From Atopsyche davidsoni (Eukaryota > Arthropoda > Insecta > Trichoptera > Hydrobiosidae): a stretch of DNA of 64,000 bases. The notes beneath the pieces are model-generated. The model had not been told where the DNA came from and ran no database searches. It worked only from the letters and a program-made list of their open reading frames with translations. How positions within the stretch are numbered: position 1 is the first letter of the stretch; each line of letters opens with the position of its first letter. Both the position numbers and the translations under genes were made by a program. The DNA is taken from assembly GCA_022113835.1 (NCBI GenBank), contig JAILWY010000009.1, positions 19,029,258 to 19,093,257 of the forward strand, written 5' to 3'. Positions 1 through 10,709 of this stretch are shown in pieces.

Positions 1-76
1 GCCCTCCCCGCCTTCCTTGCGGTGCACGACTGCCGTGCCGGAAGTCGTCTTGGATGATAAGCTACCGTCCTTCTTT
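1..76 (-). CDS. possible partial exon at the left edge
   Basis: A GC-rich stretch with an open minus-strand frame (about 24 codons, Ser/Thr/Gly/Lys-rich) runs off the window edge. It is preceded on the minus strand by a pyrimidine-rich tract (about 85-115) and an AG that could be a splice acceptor. The sharp rise in GC over the AT-rich flank on the right is the main support. The plus-strand frame is also open here, so the strand is uncertain. The next bases to about 317 are AT-rich and show no gene. Confidence 0.2.
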
Positions 77-317
77 ATGGAAACAGATAAGAAAAGAAAA
101 GAAACTTTAAAATCTACCGCTTCACCCGATCCGGAGCTTTCGAATTTGATAATTACCTTCTAGACCTCAGAAACGGCGACCGCGCGTCCGGTGCGCGGAG
201 ATCCGGTGACTGCATTCTTCAAAATTGTTAAATTGTATAAAAATATTTATTTTTTATTTTTGGTATAAACAAGTAATATGAAAAACATAGCCGCATCGAG
301 TTACCTACTTAAGAAAT

Positions 318-722
318 CCAATATTTTTGACAGAGAGTACTTGGTGGAATTCCATTTTAATATTTTTGAATAAAATACTTGAGTGATTTCCACATTTTCG
401 TTTTTATTAGTGACCGGTTTCGCCCCAAAGCCACTACTTTAGATAATTACCCCATTAATATAAAAACATTTGTTCACAAAAATTTGCAATTATATAGAAT
501 CCTCCACTTGTCAGGTACATTAAAATCACATTAGCCCTTACCACCTGACAATCATTCTCTCTCTTTCCAACAACCTCTCCCTCTAAAAATTATTTACCTA
601 ATTGCTTATTATTATATAAAATCTCACTCTGTTTGATAATGCCAACGTGAAAGGTTGGCGAAACCAGTCACTAATAAAAACGAAAATGTGGAAAATCACT
701 CAAGTATTTTATTCAAAAATAT
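318..722. repeat. foldback MITE, GGTGACCGGTTTCGCC family, copy 1
   Basis: The two ends are inverted copies of each other. AATAAAATACTTGAGTGATT near 371 is answered by its reverse complement near 690-712, and TGACCGGTTTCGCC near 412 by GGCGAAACCAGTCA near 658. There is no coding capacity. The same core and arms recur at about 6.4, 9.3, 10.1, 10.3, 20.6, 22.7, 31.7 and 37.1 kb, so this is a dispersed non-autonomous family. Exact termini and target duplication are not clear. Confidence 0.75.
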
Positions 723-988
723 TTACCTACTTAAGATTAATAAACGTTTGTTTATGCAAAAATACGTTTTCTTACCTCGATCCGCGCGTGCCTCCAGATA
801 GAATAGATGAAACATCTTTGTAAAAGTAAATACTGTTTTATAACACACGAATCGTATAAACAAAAACACCTGTCCTATTGTAAAACAGTGCAAAATAGTG
901 TTGTTATAAGTGGAGGTTATTTTTTATTGAAATTTTAGCGTTTATAATTCGAAGATAATTGTATGTATGTAAAAAAGGGTTATATTTT

Positions 989-1023
<35 letters not shown>

Positions 1024-1039
1024 GTATATAAATACATAC
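723..1039. other. AT-rich intergenic DNA with TA/CA microsatellite
   Basis: No gene is visible. A (TA)n run near 990-1010 passes into (CA)n near 1011-1023, next to the left end of the following DNA transposon. Confidence 0.6.
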
Positions 1040-2324
1040 AGGTTTGGCAGGAAGGTATGGATAATTTGAAATAACAAGTACACACTCATTTTTCAACGAA
1101 ACTTCAAATTTATTTTTTCAATGTGTAACTTGGATGTTTTCATTACAAAAATTCAAAAAACAGAAATTATAAACATTGCTTACGTACGAAAAATTGCATC
1201 TGTTAAATGGCGTCCGTTTTTGTCCATACATCAGTAGAGACGTTGAGACAAGTTGTCCATACTCCGAAGCATTTCACCTGGAACCGCTCAGATTTCTTAT
1301 GTTATTGTGTCACTCAGGGCTACAAGTGTACGTGGTTTGTTTATGTAAACTCGTCCTTTGATGTAGCCCCATAAAAAAAAATAAGAGGCCACTCCACATC
1401 TCGAAATGAAGCGTCCAGGGAAGGTTTGCCTTAGAAATTCCATAGCTGCTCTCGATGTTTGGCACGTAGCTCCGTTTTGTTGAAACCATACAGTATTGAG
1501 GTTGATACGCCATCTTCTCAATTGTGGCAGAAAAAAACCATGCAGCATCACTAGGTAATGGTCTGTGTTGACAGTGACGGTCCGACCGAAAACTAAGGAC
1601 CAATAATGAAGTTTCGATTAATGGAACACCAAACAGTTACTCTGTCGCTGTGTAAAGGTTTTCATGGAGTTCTTGTGGATTTTCTGAAGCTCGATACCTT
1701 AAGCTCTGCTTGTTTACCACTCCTGACAAATGAAAGTGAGCTTCGTCACTCATAACCAAAACAATATCGTCATTCAAGGTTTCCAACATTGTTTCTGCAA
1801 ATCTGAATCGTCTTCCGTAATCGTTTGGCTGCAACTATTGTACAACCACCAGCTTGGAGCAATGCAGGTCCAGGTGTAAAATCCGGCGAACTGATCAGTC
1901 CGACATGCGAAGAGCACGAGTATGCTGTACGGCCGAACGTCGATGGCTGCCTTCAACTGCTTGACGCACCCTTTCGATGTTTTCGGGATCCGTACCGTTC
2001 GGTCACCTCCTCGTGCAGTTCCGGATCTCAAAGAACCAGTTCGTTGAAAGTTATTCACCCACTTCATTATGGTGCCAAAATTCGAAAGACGACCATGACA
2101 GCCAACGTTGAAATAATTCCGGAAACGTCTCTGTTTGAATGACAGAACGGTCCGTTTCATTAAAGGTGTTGTACATGAACACACGATGCTCTATCGATCA
2201 CGTCTTCACTGTTACTAAAATGGCAGCTCCTGACAAGCAGATAGCCCCACTCTTTATCCACCAAGGCTATCCCCACCTCGCGTGGAGCCCAGTTCAAATC
2301 ATCCATACCTCCCTGCCTAACCCT
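1040..2324 (-). mobile_element. degraded Tc1/mariner-superfamily transposon with about 31-bp terminal inverted repeats
   Basis: The left end (1040-1070) and the reverse complement of the right end (2293-2324) match over about 31 bp with a few differences; both contain GGTATGGAT and TTTGAA blocks. Inside, minus-strand fragments in several frames resemble the DDE transposase of an insect Tc1/mariner-like group: VLVMSDEAHFHLSG with a catalytic-type D and E (1637-1834), NGATCQTSRAAMEFLRQTFPG and FFLWGYIKGRVY (1297-1551), and an N-terminal part at 1774-2184. Frameshifts and a missing stretch before FFLWGY mean no intact transposase remains. TA-rich sequence flanks both ends, as expected for a TA target. 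Confidence 0.75.
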
Positions 2325-4034
2325 ATACATAAATATATGCATACATACTTGCATATTACTTATATACATTTTTTTAAATCAACATTTATTGATTATTATT
2401 CGCTTACAAGTATTGTTTGACCCAGAATGTAGCTGGTGGCTGCGTAAGCTCAATTTACGGAGCGAAGGCGTCCAGGACTCGGCGTCCTCCCGGCGTCCAC
2501 CCGGCGTCTTCCCGGCGGTCTCCCGGGGTCCCTAGTCGGATCGTCCGCGTCTCTATAACAGCCCGTTGCCACAGCCATAGTCTGACTGCTGCCGATTGAC
2601 AAAAGTTAAATGAAGTAGATGATCGGATTTTTCAAATTCAGGAAAAAATCAGGAAGTAGGTATTACTAGCATAAATTTTTGACCATCAGACCTCGTCAAT
2701 CGAGCATGTCGAGTGTAACAAAACTACTAGTTAAATTTACTGGCAAGACAAAAAATAGCATATACATAAAATATATGATTTATCAAGCCGCTTTCGGTAA
2801 ACGTAATTCATTATATTATTTATATAAAAAAACCTCCCGCGCCTTACATTCTTACTTACATATTCCGAGCACCTGCATGTACCCTACGGTGAATGTCTGA
2901 GCACATAAAACCACCGTCCACTTCCAGGCTTGTATATCGCCCGGAGGACCCCGAACTCGTTGTTGTGCATTTCTGCAAACTAACCTAGCGGTCAGCTTAA
3001 AATTAATCTCTGAAAAGACTGGATAGTTGTATCAGTTAATTATAGATGAAGCGATTCTTCTTATAGAACGAAATTATGGTGACATTCTTTTTGATATTTT
3101 AGCATGATTGTTCAAAGCAGTTTTCCTTTAGGTCTGAAAAAAAATTACACATTTTTAAAATCCATTTGCACTGGAGTTTTTCTTGACTTGTGGGTGATTG
3201 CATGCGGTTGCGAATACGATCGGTCAACTCTCTTAGCTTTGAACATAACTCACAGCAGGCGGATGTTCAGAATGACAGAGAAAACAAAAGGAATAGCAGA
3301 GTAAAGTGTAAGTCAACGTGTGTGAATCAATCACGATAGTGATGCCGATCCGGTAGGGGACGGTACACACCGAGAGGAGTTGAGCATTTGTATCGGCAGA
3401 TATTCGATAGTGTCAGGACGGCTGATGTCTTTTAGCAGCAAAGGAGGACAAGGGGATGAGAGAGCCCCCTGAGATATGATATGGCACGCAGTGAAAATAT
3501 TCGTTTTCTTTCGCGAGGGTCATAAGAGTTAGGCTAGTTACACTCAGTTTAATTAGATAAAATTTAATATTCTCTATAACAATTGCAAAATCTATAAGTA
3601 CATATAGACACACACATCAATTTGTTAAATAATTCACAAAAATGGAGTGCGATAGATATATTATAAAAAGCGAAAAATATATTATTATTCTTGATTGATT
3701 TTACATTTTATTTATTTTACATAAAAGTAATATATATATATACTACGATCGCTAATAAAGATAATGTTAAGTATGTACATTATAGTATTTATTGATTACT
3801 TATAGTTTTCTTTAATAACATGATAACAAGCTGACGTTTTATGAGAAAAACAATCACAGGTGTCTACCTACTTATTGAGTCGGCAGATACTAAAACAAAA
3901 ATTGCTCACATAAATATGGTTTATAATATTGTATATGATCTTACAACAACGATAATTATGCTCGTGTCACGCGATCCGTGACGCATGCAGCGAACCGGGA
4001 TTCCCCGGCAGCGGTCGGCGCCAGCGGTCGCGGG
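2325..4034. other. intergenic, no gene recognised
   Basis: A short GC-rich patch with an 11-bp imperfect tandem repeat (GGCGTCCTCCC-like, about 2480-2530) lies in otherwise AT-rich DNA. Short open frames here have no recognisable domain. The part from about 3600 to 3960 is AT-rich and probably holds the 3'UTR of the next minus-strand gene. Confidence 0.5.
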
Positions 4035-5784
4035 TCAGTCCCGCACCGTGTAGGAGGTGACCCTGCCGTTGTCATTGACGGTGGTCGTGGCCTGCTTGTG
4101 GCTGCTCTTCTTGCCGTTCACGTCTGAGCTGCTGGAGAAGGACGAAGACGACACTCCGTAGGATCCGCCGGGACTTCCGTGGGGCCCGAAGCGGCTGTTA
4201 ACGTTCGGGCTCGACTGGAACTCGTTTAATTTTATTAGTAAACATCCTATGGGGGGTGCACATCGGCCTCGATAGCTCTTCCGATGTATATTTTTTTTTT
4301 TTTATTTCGAGTATTTCTGAAATTATTATTTTTACATCCGGTAATTGAGCTGCCTCCGTGCATCCAATGGCGAAATACGAGTATATGCTAACAAGTTACA
4401 CGATGTCTCATAGCGCGGTTACGCGAAAAGAGACTTATGACCTATGAGTATGATACTATAACATCACCGACAAGGGCGAGTACGGAAGCATATGCGATCG
4501 CGATCGATCATATGGCGATAGCCAGAAACTGTTCTCAAAGAGGCATTAGTATCGAATGGCTTCACTGTGCACCACGAAGACAGGTTTTTTGTTTTTATTT
4601 GAGTAAATTCGTTTCTGGACGATAGTTAAAATAGGAATTAGAATACGGATTTTACTCACAGAATTTTCTGGGTAAATGTTGGCCACATGGTGGGAGCCCC
4701 CCGGGCCGACAGAGGCGGCGGCGGATGCGCCCGCGCCGCCCCGCCACCCGCCCCCGCCCCCGCCCCCGCCCCCACCGAAGTGGCCGGCCGCCGTGGCTCG
4801 GTAGGCTTGCTGCGCCGCCTCGAAAGCCGCTCTCTGGTAGGCGGAGTTCTTGGCGAAGGCCCTGCGGTATAACGTCACGTTAAAAATGGCACAGACATTC
4901 CAGGGACACCTGGGCTCGGAACGAATGATAGCGCGCGGTACTCACAGGGCGAGGTTACCGTTCAGAGTTCTGAAGTAGTTCTGGAAGAAGTCCTCGAATT
5001 CGAAAGGGTTCCGGAAAGGCGGTGCACCGTGACCGGAGGGGGACGCGCCCAGACCGAAGGGGAATTGCGGCGCGTAGGTGGGCGGAGCGACGGGATGCTC
5101 TCCGAAGCGGTTGAAGACGGTGGGGCCCTCGTCGGGCGTGCGGTAGCTGCCGCCGTAGAACTGGCCGTTGATCACGCCCGAGTAGGCGCCCGATGAGCCG
5201 CGAGCTCGTCGCGGAGCCGCTCCTGAAAAATCGTGCGATACGTTCAGTAGGCGGGTGCGGCACGTTCAGTAGGCGGGTGCGACCCGGGCGCGCCAGTCCG
5301 AGAGTCGCACAGTATCGCGTGTGGTGCAAATCGCGGGACGCATTCCGGCCCGTAATACAAAACAACGTATCGGTGTCACTCAGCAGAAACGTAAAATAAA
5401 ATAAACGACGAGAAGATGCGCCACTCGTCATTTGCATTTTACAAAAACAAAGTCACGAGGCTTCGCTCGCGAATCAGTCGTGCGGATGAGGCGGTACGAT
5501 TTTAGTTCTAGCGAGCGACCTGTGGCTCGACACGGCTAACGTCTGTCGTTCTGGTCCTTCGCGGCAACACGAACGTTCTACGCTTTCAGAAGTGTCGGAG
5601 AGAACGTTTCACCGAGATGAACCGCCTCGGCTAACGTCGCAACCGAGGTCGCTCGCCACTGAAGAGAGGTGCGGGCCGGGTCGCCGCCTCCGGGACCGGA
5701 CGAAGGGGCAATACCTTCGTGAGCAAAGGCGCTTCCGGCGACCAGCAATAGCGCAGTGCACACGGACGACATGGCGCGTCCCAT
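4035..5784 (-). CDS. secreted Gly/Ser-rich protein of unknown function, four exons
   Basis: Minus-strand exons that join in frame: 5715-5784, 4946-5222, 4660-4861, 4035-4214. Together they encode about 242 aa. The first exon is a clear signal peptide (MSSVCTALLLVAGSAFAHE; an upstream ATG at 5784 and an internal one at 5772 are both possible). Exon 2 is Phe/Pro/Gly-rich and ends in an FEFEDFFQNYFRTLNGNLA helix. Exon 3 has an AAFEAAQQAYRA helix and a Gly run encoded by GGGGGC repeats. Exon 4 is Ser-rich and ends TTTVNDNGRVTSYTVRD, resembling short repeated tails of insect secreted structural proteins. Donors are GTGAGT or GTATTG and acceptors end in AG; the exon 4 acceptor could shift by one codon. 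I do not recognise the family; an extracellular structural, glandular or cuticle-associated product is an inference. Confidence 0.65.
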
Positions 5785-5950
5785 GCCGGTGGGCGGGCGG
5801 AGCGGGGGCGTGGGCGGGAGCGGCGCGGCAGACGGGGCGGGGGCGGGGGCGGGGGCGGAGCGGCGGGGCAGACTGTGCGCTCGGAGTGTCAGCTGCGACC
5901 GCGAGCGACGCTGTTATGACCGCCGTCCGCCGTGTAGCTCCTTTATAAAC
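5785..5950 (-). promoter_or_regulatory. promoter of the secreted-protein gene: TATA box and GC boxes
   Basis: On the minus strand TTTATAAAG lies at about 5942-5949. Between it and the start codon is a run of GGGGGC and GGGCGG units (about 5795-5865), suitable for Sp1/KLF-type factors and able to form a G-quadruplex on the plus strand. Spacing fits transcription starting near 5915. Inferred from sequence only. Confidence 0.45.
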
Positions 5951-6071
5951 TACTCAAAAAGCGGTTATTTATGTACGAAATTGAGCCACAGGTTTTGCTA
6001 GACAAAAAATACTTATACGATCATTCGTTGTTACTATTAATCGTGGAGGTTTTCCAACCGCTTTGTTTTAA

Positions 6072-6240
6072 GCGCTCCACACACGATGCGATAAATTGGT
6101 GTCTCATCCAACAAATTGCACAATATAATATAATAACCAGTAGTTTTTGTGAGATTTCGCCTATATTCACTGGTATATGGCTACACCATTGTACAATTTG
6201 TTGGACGAGACGCCAATTATCTCATCGTGTGTGGAGCGCT
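6072..6240. repeat. palindromic MITE flanked by TTAA
   Basis: GCGCTCCACACACGATG at 6072 is answered by its near-perfect inverse ending at 6240. The inverted arms extend about 55-60 bp each and include a TTGTTGGA/TCCAACAA block. TTAA occurs directly outside both ends (6068-6071, 6241-6244), the target duplication expected of piggyBac-type elements. No coding capacity. Confidence 0.75.
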
Positions 6241-6369
6241 TTAAGCTCACGATTGACAGTCGCGATGCTCTTGCTCGCGCCAGCGCTTGCCTGTGAACTC
6301 ATAAACCAGTAGGTATTTATAAACAAACACACACACGGACATATATATATATATAACTTAAAAAAAAAA

Positions 6370-6482
6370 AAATAATTAAGCAAAATACTTCAATGATTTT
6401 TCCACATGTAATTTTTTTTATAGGTGACCGGTTTCGCCAACCTTTCACGTTGGCATTATCAAACTCAGTTTGATAATGCGTT
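6370..6482. repeat. GGTGACCGGTTTCGCC foldback MITE, copy 2
   Basis: Contains AAAATACTTCAATGATTTTT, the core GTGACCGGTTTCGCCAACC and the TTGGCATTATCAAA block in the same order as the other copies, then a short inverted echo (TTTGATAATGC). Appears to be one arm plus centre. Confidence 0.7.
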
Positions 6483-7056
6483 AGCGGTTGAGAGTCCGTT
6501 TCGGCTATGGAAATGCGATTTTCCTGATACCCGGCAACGGCAATCACCATCAAAGTGTGTCAGAAAGCCCATCGGACGATGACGTTTTCTTCAGGCCCGC
6601 GTTTCTGGTGAATCGTGAGCGACTTTGGCAGGCCGTTATTCGTGATGATCGGCGATTCGGTGTCAGTTCTCCGTGGCGGAAATCAATAAATTATATTTGC
6701 TCACATAAGATAACTATCATTACGATCTATCAATTCGTACCGCCTGCGATGCGCAACAAACGGGCTCGACGGTCACGACGCCTCGGCGGTCGAAGTGCAC
6801 GCGCCCGAGGCGACTCTCCGGCGCCGGCGAGGGCGCCGGGACCGCGACGGGACGGTTCTCGCATTACGAGGAAGTTAAAATCGAAACGGACAAACGAAGC
6901 CGCGACGAAAGTTTCGGGAAAGATTTCCACCGGCACTGCCCGTTTTGTATAGTGCTCCCGAAAAAAGGAATTCGCAGCACTCGAGAGGGAGGGCGCGGGG
7001 GGCGGATGAGCGGAGGCGGAGGTGAACCGCTCGGCGCGATTCCGGTTTGCGAGCAG

Positions 7057-7135
7057 CGGAGACGCGGAGGCGCGGAGGCGCGGAGGCGCGGAGGCGCGGG
7101 GACGCAGGGGACGCAGGGGACGCAGGGGACACTCG
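7057..7135. repeat. GC-rich short tandem repeats upstream of the small secreted-protein gene
   Basis: About five copies of an 8-bp GCGGAGGC unit run directly into about four copies of a 10-bp GACGCAGGGG unit. They lie in the probable 5' flank or 5'UTR of the gene starting at 7367. The plus strand has many closely spaced G-runs. Confidence 0.8.
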
Positions 7136-7366
7136 CGCGGTCGCTCTGAGCGGATTTTTCGCCTTCGTTGGAACGCTACCGGACGGTGAAAAAAGTCGCA
7201 GTCGTTACCGCTCGGCCGGTGTGCTCGGACAGTGCCGGCCGCGAGCGGCGGTCCTACCTTCGCGGAACCCTTCAGAGCAGAGGAGCGCGGGCAGCGGCCA
7301 GCCTAGACGCCGCAGGAGCCGGGAGCGGTCAGTCCGCCAGCAGCCTCCGCCCGAGCAGGTCGCGCC

Positions 7367-10300
7367 ATGACCGCCCCGCGCCGACCCTCTCCGCCCGCCG
7401 GCGCCGTGCGCGCCCTCGCCGCCCTGGCCGCCCTCGCCACCCTCGCCACCCTCGCCGCCCTCGCCGGTGAGTCTTCAGAGTGAGACGCCTCGTCAGATAG
7501 AAAACAGTTTTTGTACCACTGTACAATCACTATACTATTTTATATACATTTTTTGAATCGACCGGTATTGCCGAGAGACTCGGTCGACGGGCAGAACGGA
7601 TTCAAAGCGGACGGCAGTCATCGCGGTCTAACTGAATTACTCTGTTACAAAATTGTACACTCCGTGCTGACCGAATCTTTTGACGAAACCGGTTGCTCAA
7701 AAAATAAACAGGTATCCCTTGTGAGTATCACTTTCCGTCTTTTATTATTGTCAAAAATATTTAAATGGAATTTCACCGAGTATTTCTATGAATGCACTCT
7801 AAATTTACTCTATCCGCATTCCCCATATTCGTGTTTGTTTGTTTTTTTTTAAATTGAATAATTTTCAATCCATCATCGAGTTTCCTCATCGGAAGCGGCG
7901 ACGATGACGCTGAGTTCGGGCAGAATGGCGGTACTCCGTGCGCGCGAGGAATGAACCGCAATCGTACCATATGAATACTTATAGTTAGTAAAAAGTTGGA
8001 AGTTTTGCGAATCGCTGCACGAGAGTCGGACGCAGTTCCCAGACCGAATTCTCCCATTCATCCTTTTCGAGTTCCCGCGCCTCCCGGACGGACGGCGTCG
8101 CGCGGGCCTCGACGCCTGCGCCGCTCCGGCCCGGGGCGCACGCCTCTGCACCTCTGCATCTCTGCATCTCTGCACCTCTGCATCTCTGCATCTCTGCATC
8201 TCTGCACCTCTGCACCTCTGCACCTCTGGACCTCGGCACCTCTGCCGGGCAGATTCGACGAATCTGATGGATCTCACTATTCCCGACAGCGTTAAATTTA
8301 CTCTGCCATCACTGGCGAGATTTGCGTTTAGACGTTAGGTACTCAAAATGACATGGAAATCTATGAACAGACTTGCGAGGGAACCGGGCGCGCGCGATTC
8401 CTCGAATGGGCGAAAATATCGGCGAAGAATATTTAAAACCTACAAATTATATTAATTGTCAAAAATCAAACGTTCGCTCAGTGTACCCTCGAACTATCCA
8501 AAAACACATTCCACATGATTATCGAGCGTGGGACTCTTTTGAGCGCGTCGAGGGTGTACCGATACGGTATTCGGAAGCGCGAGGCGCCCCGTCCCGGCCC
8601 CGTCCCGGCCCCGTCCAGGCCCCGTCCAGGCCCCGTCCCAGTCCCGGTCCCGTCCCGTCCCGGTCACGTCCCGGCCCCGGGCGGCGTCTACGGCTTTCGG
8701 CCGCGCGGTCCGCGCTCTGCGATACGCTATTCGGATCAAAAATTATAACAAAGGTCCCGTTCATTTTCCGATGACTCGTTTCTTTTCTAATTTTCTTCTA
8801 AGAATCGCAGGCGATTCTTTCGGGATTCGCACTCGCACGGTAGAAAGGGAGGGAAACGCTCTACCGACACGCGTCGATCGACGGCGCTCGTCCAAAAGAA
8901 GTTAGGAGTGACCCAGCACAATCGTGTCGGGCCAAAAACTACTCTACACGAAGAATAACCCATATCGGAGGGTTCGTTATTTTCTCGAAAACCGTATTCA
9001 AGTATCACGAGCGCCCGGAGAGCGTCTCGCCGCGGGCGGGAGTGGCCGCGGGTCCGGCTGCTGCGCCTCGCGGTCATTCCTCCGCTGAACTCCGCCGCGC
9101 CGCACCGCGCGTCTCGCGGCTTCTGCTCGACAGGCTCGGCTCCGTCTCCGGACGTCCGTCAGTCGTCGGCCCGAGAGACCTGCCGCTTTTTCCTGGCGGT
9201 TTTGCGCTAGACGTTTTCGAATACCTACTTGAATGATTTCAGTATTCGATATTTTTCGGTGGAATTCCGTATTAATATCTTGAATATAATACTTGAGTGA
9301 ATTTCCCCCCCCGCTCAGTTATATCCGTGACCGGTTTCGCCGACCTTTTGAGTTGGCATTATCGAAATCCCTCAATTTGACCGCTCGTCGAGTTCGCCGG
9401 AGCTCTTTTAGTCGACGGGGGATCAGGGAGCAGCGGCGTGCGGTCGGTTGCGAGACAGATTTTTCTACAAGTCCGACGCGTCGATGCCGGTAGTTTTTTT
9501 GACCTACTAAAATTTAAGGGGACGAGTTCTCACGAATTCGGGGGTCACGATAATTTGGGGTTCCCGAGGTCGGGATAAAATAATAAAATAGATTTTTGTC
9601 TGTAATATCCTCCGGGGCTCGGCCGGTCGGTTTGCGATGCGCGCAATCGAGTCGAATTCACAAAAAGGACTGAGCCCTGCGCCTTCGTATCGCACGACGG
9701 GCTGCTCCGGCTCGTCTTCCCGGAGAGCGCGACTCACGAGCGCCGACCAGGAAGCGAGCGTCGAGCGGCCCGCCTTCCGCGCCGCCGGCGACCTCGAGCT
9801 GCGCTGACGCGGCCGGGCGCGACTTCCCGCGGCTCCTTCCCTTCCGCGTGACTCATCCTCGTCGTCGGATCCGTCGGTCACTACCGCATCGTTAATGGCG
9901 GTCCGTATCGCTCGCGACCATAAATATTCAAAAACCATTTTACACGAAAGTAATAGATATTTAGTAATATATATATATAGTAATATACTAGATATATATA
10001 TAGTAATAGATATTTTTGACTGAGAGAAAATACTTTTATTATTAATGAATTGAATTATTTTTCCCCACGATAACGTAAAAGTCGGCGAAACCGGTCACCG
10101 ACAAGAATAAACACGTGGAAAGATCACTCGAGAATTTTATTTAAAACATCACAAAAGTAATTGTTAAAAAATATATTTTTTAAAAGTTGATTCTCCCGTT
10201 TTAAATATGTGGTAATTTTGTTTTAATAGAATTTCTGATGATTTTCCATATGAATATTTTTGTGACCGGTTTCGCCATCCTTCCATTTTCAAAAGGCCAC

Positions 10301-10709
10301 ACGAGGTTTGGCGAAACCGGTTACAGAAAACAAATATGGAAAATGACCACAAATCTTTATTTTATATAAAGAATATCACATAATAATCGCGGTGTCAAAT
10401 TAACCGCAATATTGCACAATTAACGTTGGTGTTAATCGATGCGATGGCAGTGACGACGACGGCGATGACGCGTTCAACGTGTGTTCTCGCATTGCAGACG
10501 CCCATCCCGCCGGCAGCCGCCAGCTGCTGCCGCCCGTGCCGGGACACGTGCCGGTGTACATCCGCAACGGAGACACCCCTCTGGAGGACATCAACTTGGA
10601 CTTGGCCGAGGCCTTCCGCGCGCTCCCCGCGGGCCGGAGTGCCGGCCGGCGCAGCGCTCCGCCCCCGCCCCCGCCCCCGCCCCTGCTCGCCCTACTCGCC
10701 CAAGCATAA
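7367..10709 (+). CDS. small secreted protein (about 103 aa), two exons, function unknown
   Basis: Exon 1 (7367-7466) encodes an Arg-rich start then a long Ala/Leu hydrophobic stretch typical of a signal peptide and ends at a GTGAGT donor. Exon 2 (10498-10709) starts after TTGCAG and joins in frame to give a mature peptide of about 70 residues containing PGHVPVYIRNGDTPLEDI and then a helical DLAEAFRAL. It ends in a poly-Pro then Leu/Ala tail and TAA. The 3.0-kb intron holds short tandem repeats and three foldback MITEs. Secretion is well supported by the N terminus; the conserved-looking core could be a hormone-like or structural peptide, but I do not recognise the family. The hydrophobic C terminus might alternatively be a GPI signal. 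Confidence 0.6.
8143..8246. repeat. 9-bp tandem repeat (CTCTGCAYC)n
   Basis: About eleven consecutive units of CTCTGCATC or CTCTGCACC within the intron, degenerating at the right end. It translates in several frames, explaining spurious open frames here. Confidence 0.9.
8585..8685. repeat. GTCCCGGCCCC-type tandem repeat
   Basis: Five or more imperfect 11-12-bp units of CCGTCCCGGCCC / CCGTCCAGGCCC in the intron. The complementary strand carries regularly spaced GGGG and GGG runs. Confidence 0.85.
9225..9385. repeat. GGTGACCGGTTTCGCC foldback MITE, copy 3
   Basis: Carries the outer block (CGGTGGAATTCCGTATTAATA), AATACTTGAGTGAATTT, GTGACCGGTTTCGCCGACC and TTGGCATTATC in the family order. Diverged, single-armed. 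Confidence 0.7.
10005..10155. repeat. GGTGACCGGTTTCGCC foldback MITE, copy 4 (inverted)
   Basis: Shows GGCGAAACCGGTCACC, the reverse complement of the core, then GTGGAAAGATCACTCGAGAA and ATTTTATTTAAAA. Lies head to head with copy 5 about 40 bp away inside the intron of the small secreted-protein gene. Confidence 0.7.
10195..10375. repeat. GGTGACCGGTTTCGCC foldback MITE, copy 5 (two-armed)
   Basis: Core GTGACCGGTTTCGCCATCC near 10261 is answered by TTTGGCGAAACCGGTTAC near 10307. Outer arms TTGTTTTAATAGAAT and CTTTATTTTATATAAAG are also roughly inverted, so this copy can fold into a hairpin. Confidence 0.75.

Noticed and set aside
4687..5948. Long Arg/Gly/Pro-rich plus-strand open frames over the GC-rich block
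   Set aside because: They are antisense shadows of the spliced minus-strand gene and its promoter; only the minus strand shows a signal peptide, splice sites and frame-consistent joins.
6730..7470. Overlapping Arg-rich open frames on both strands
   Set aside because: Produced by GC-rich tandem repeats; no domain, and all frames look alike. Only the short exon with a signal peptide at 7367-7466 was kept.
8152..8494. Repetitive open frames rich in Leu/His/Cys/Ser or Arg/Pro
   Set aside because: Translations of the 9-bp and 12-bp tandem repeats inside the intron.
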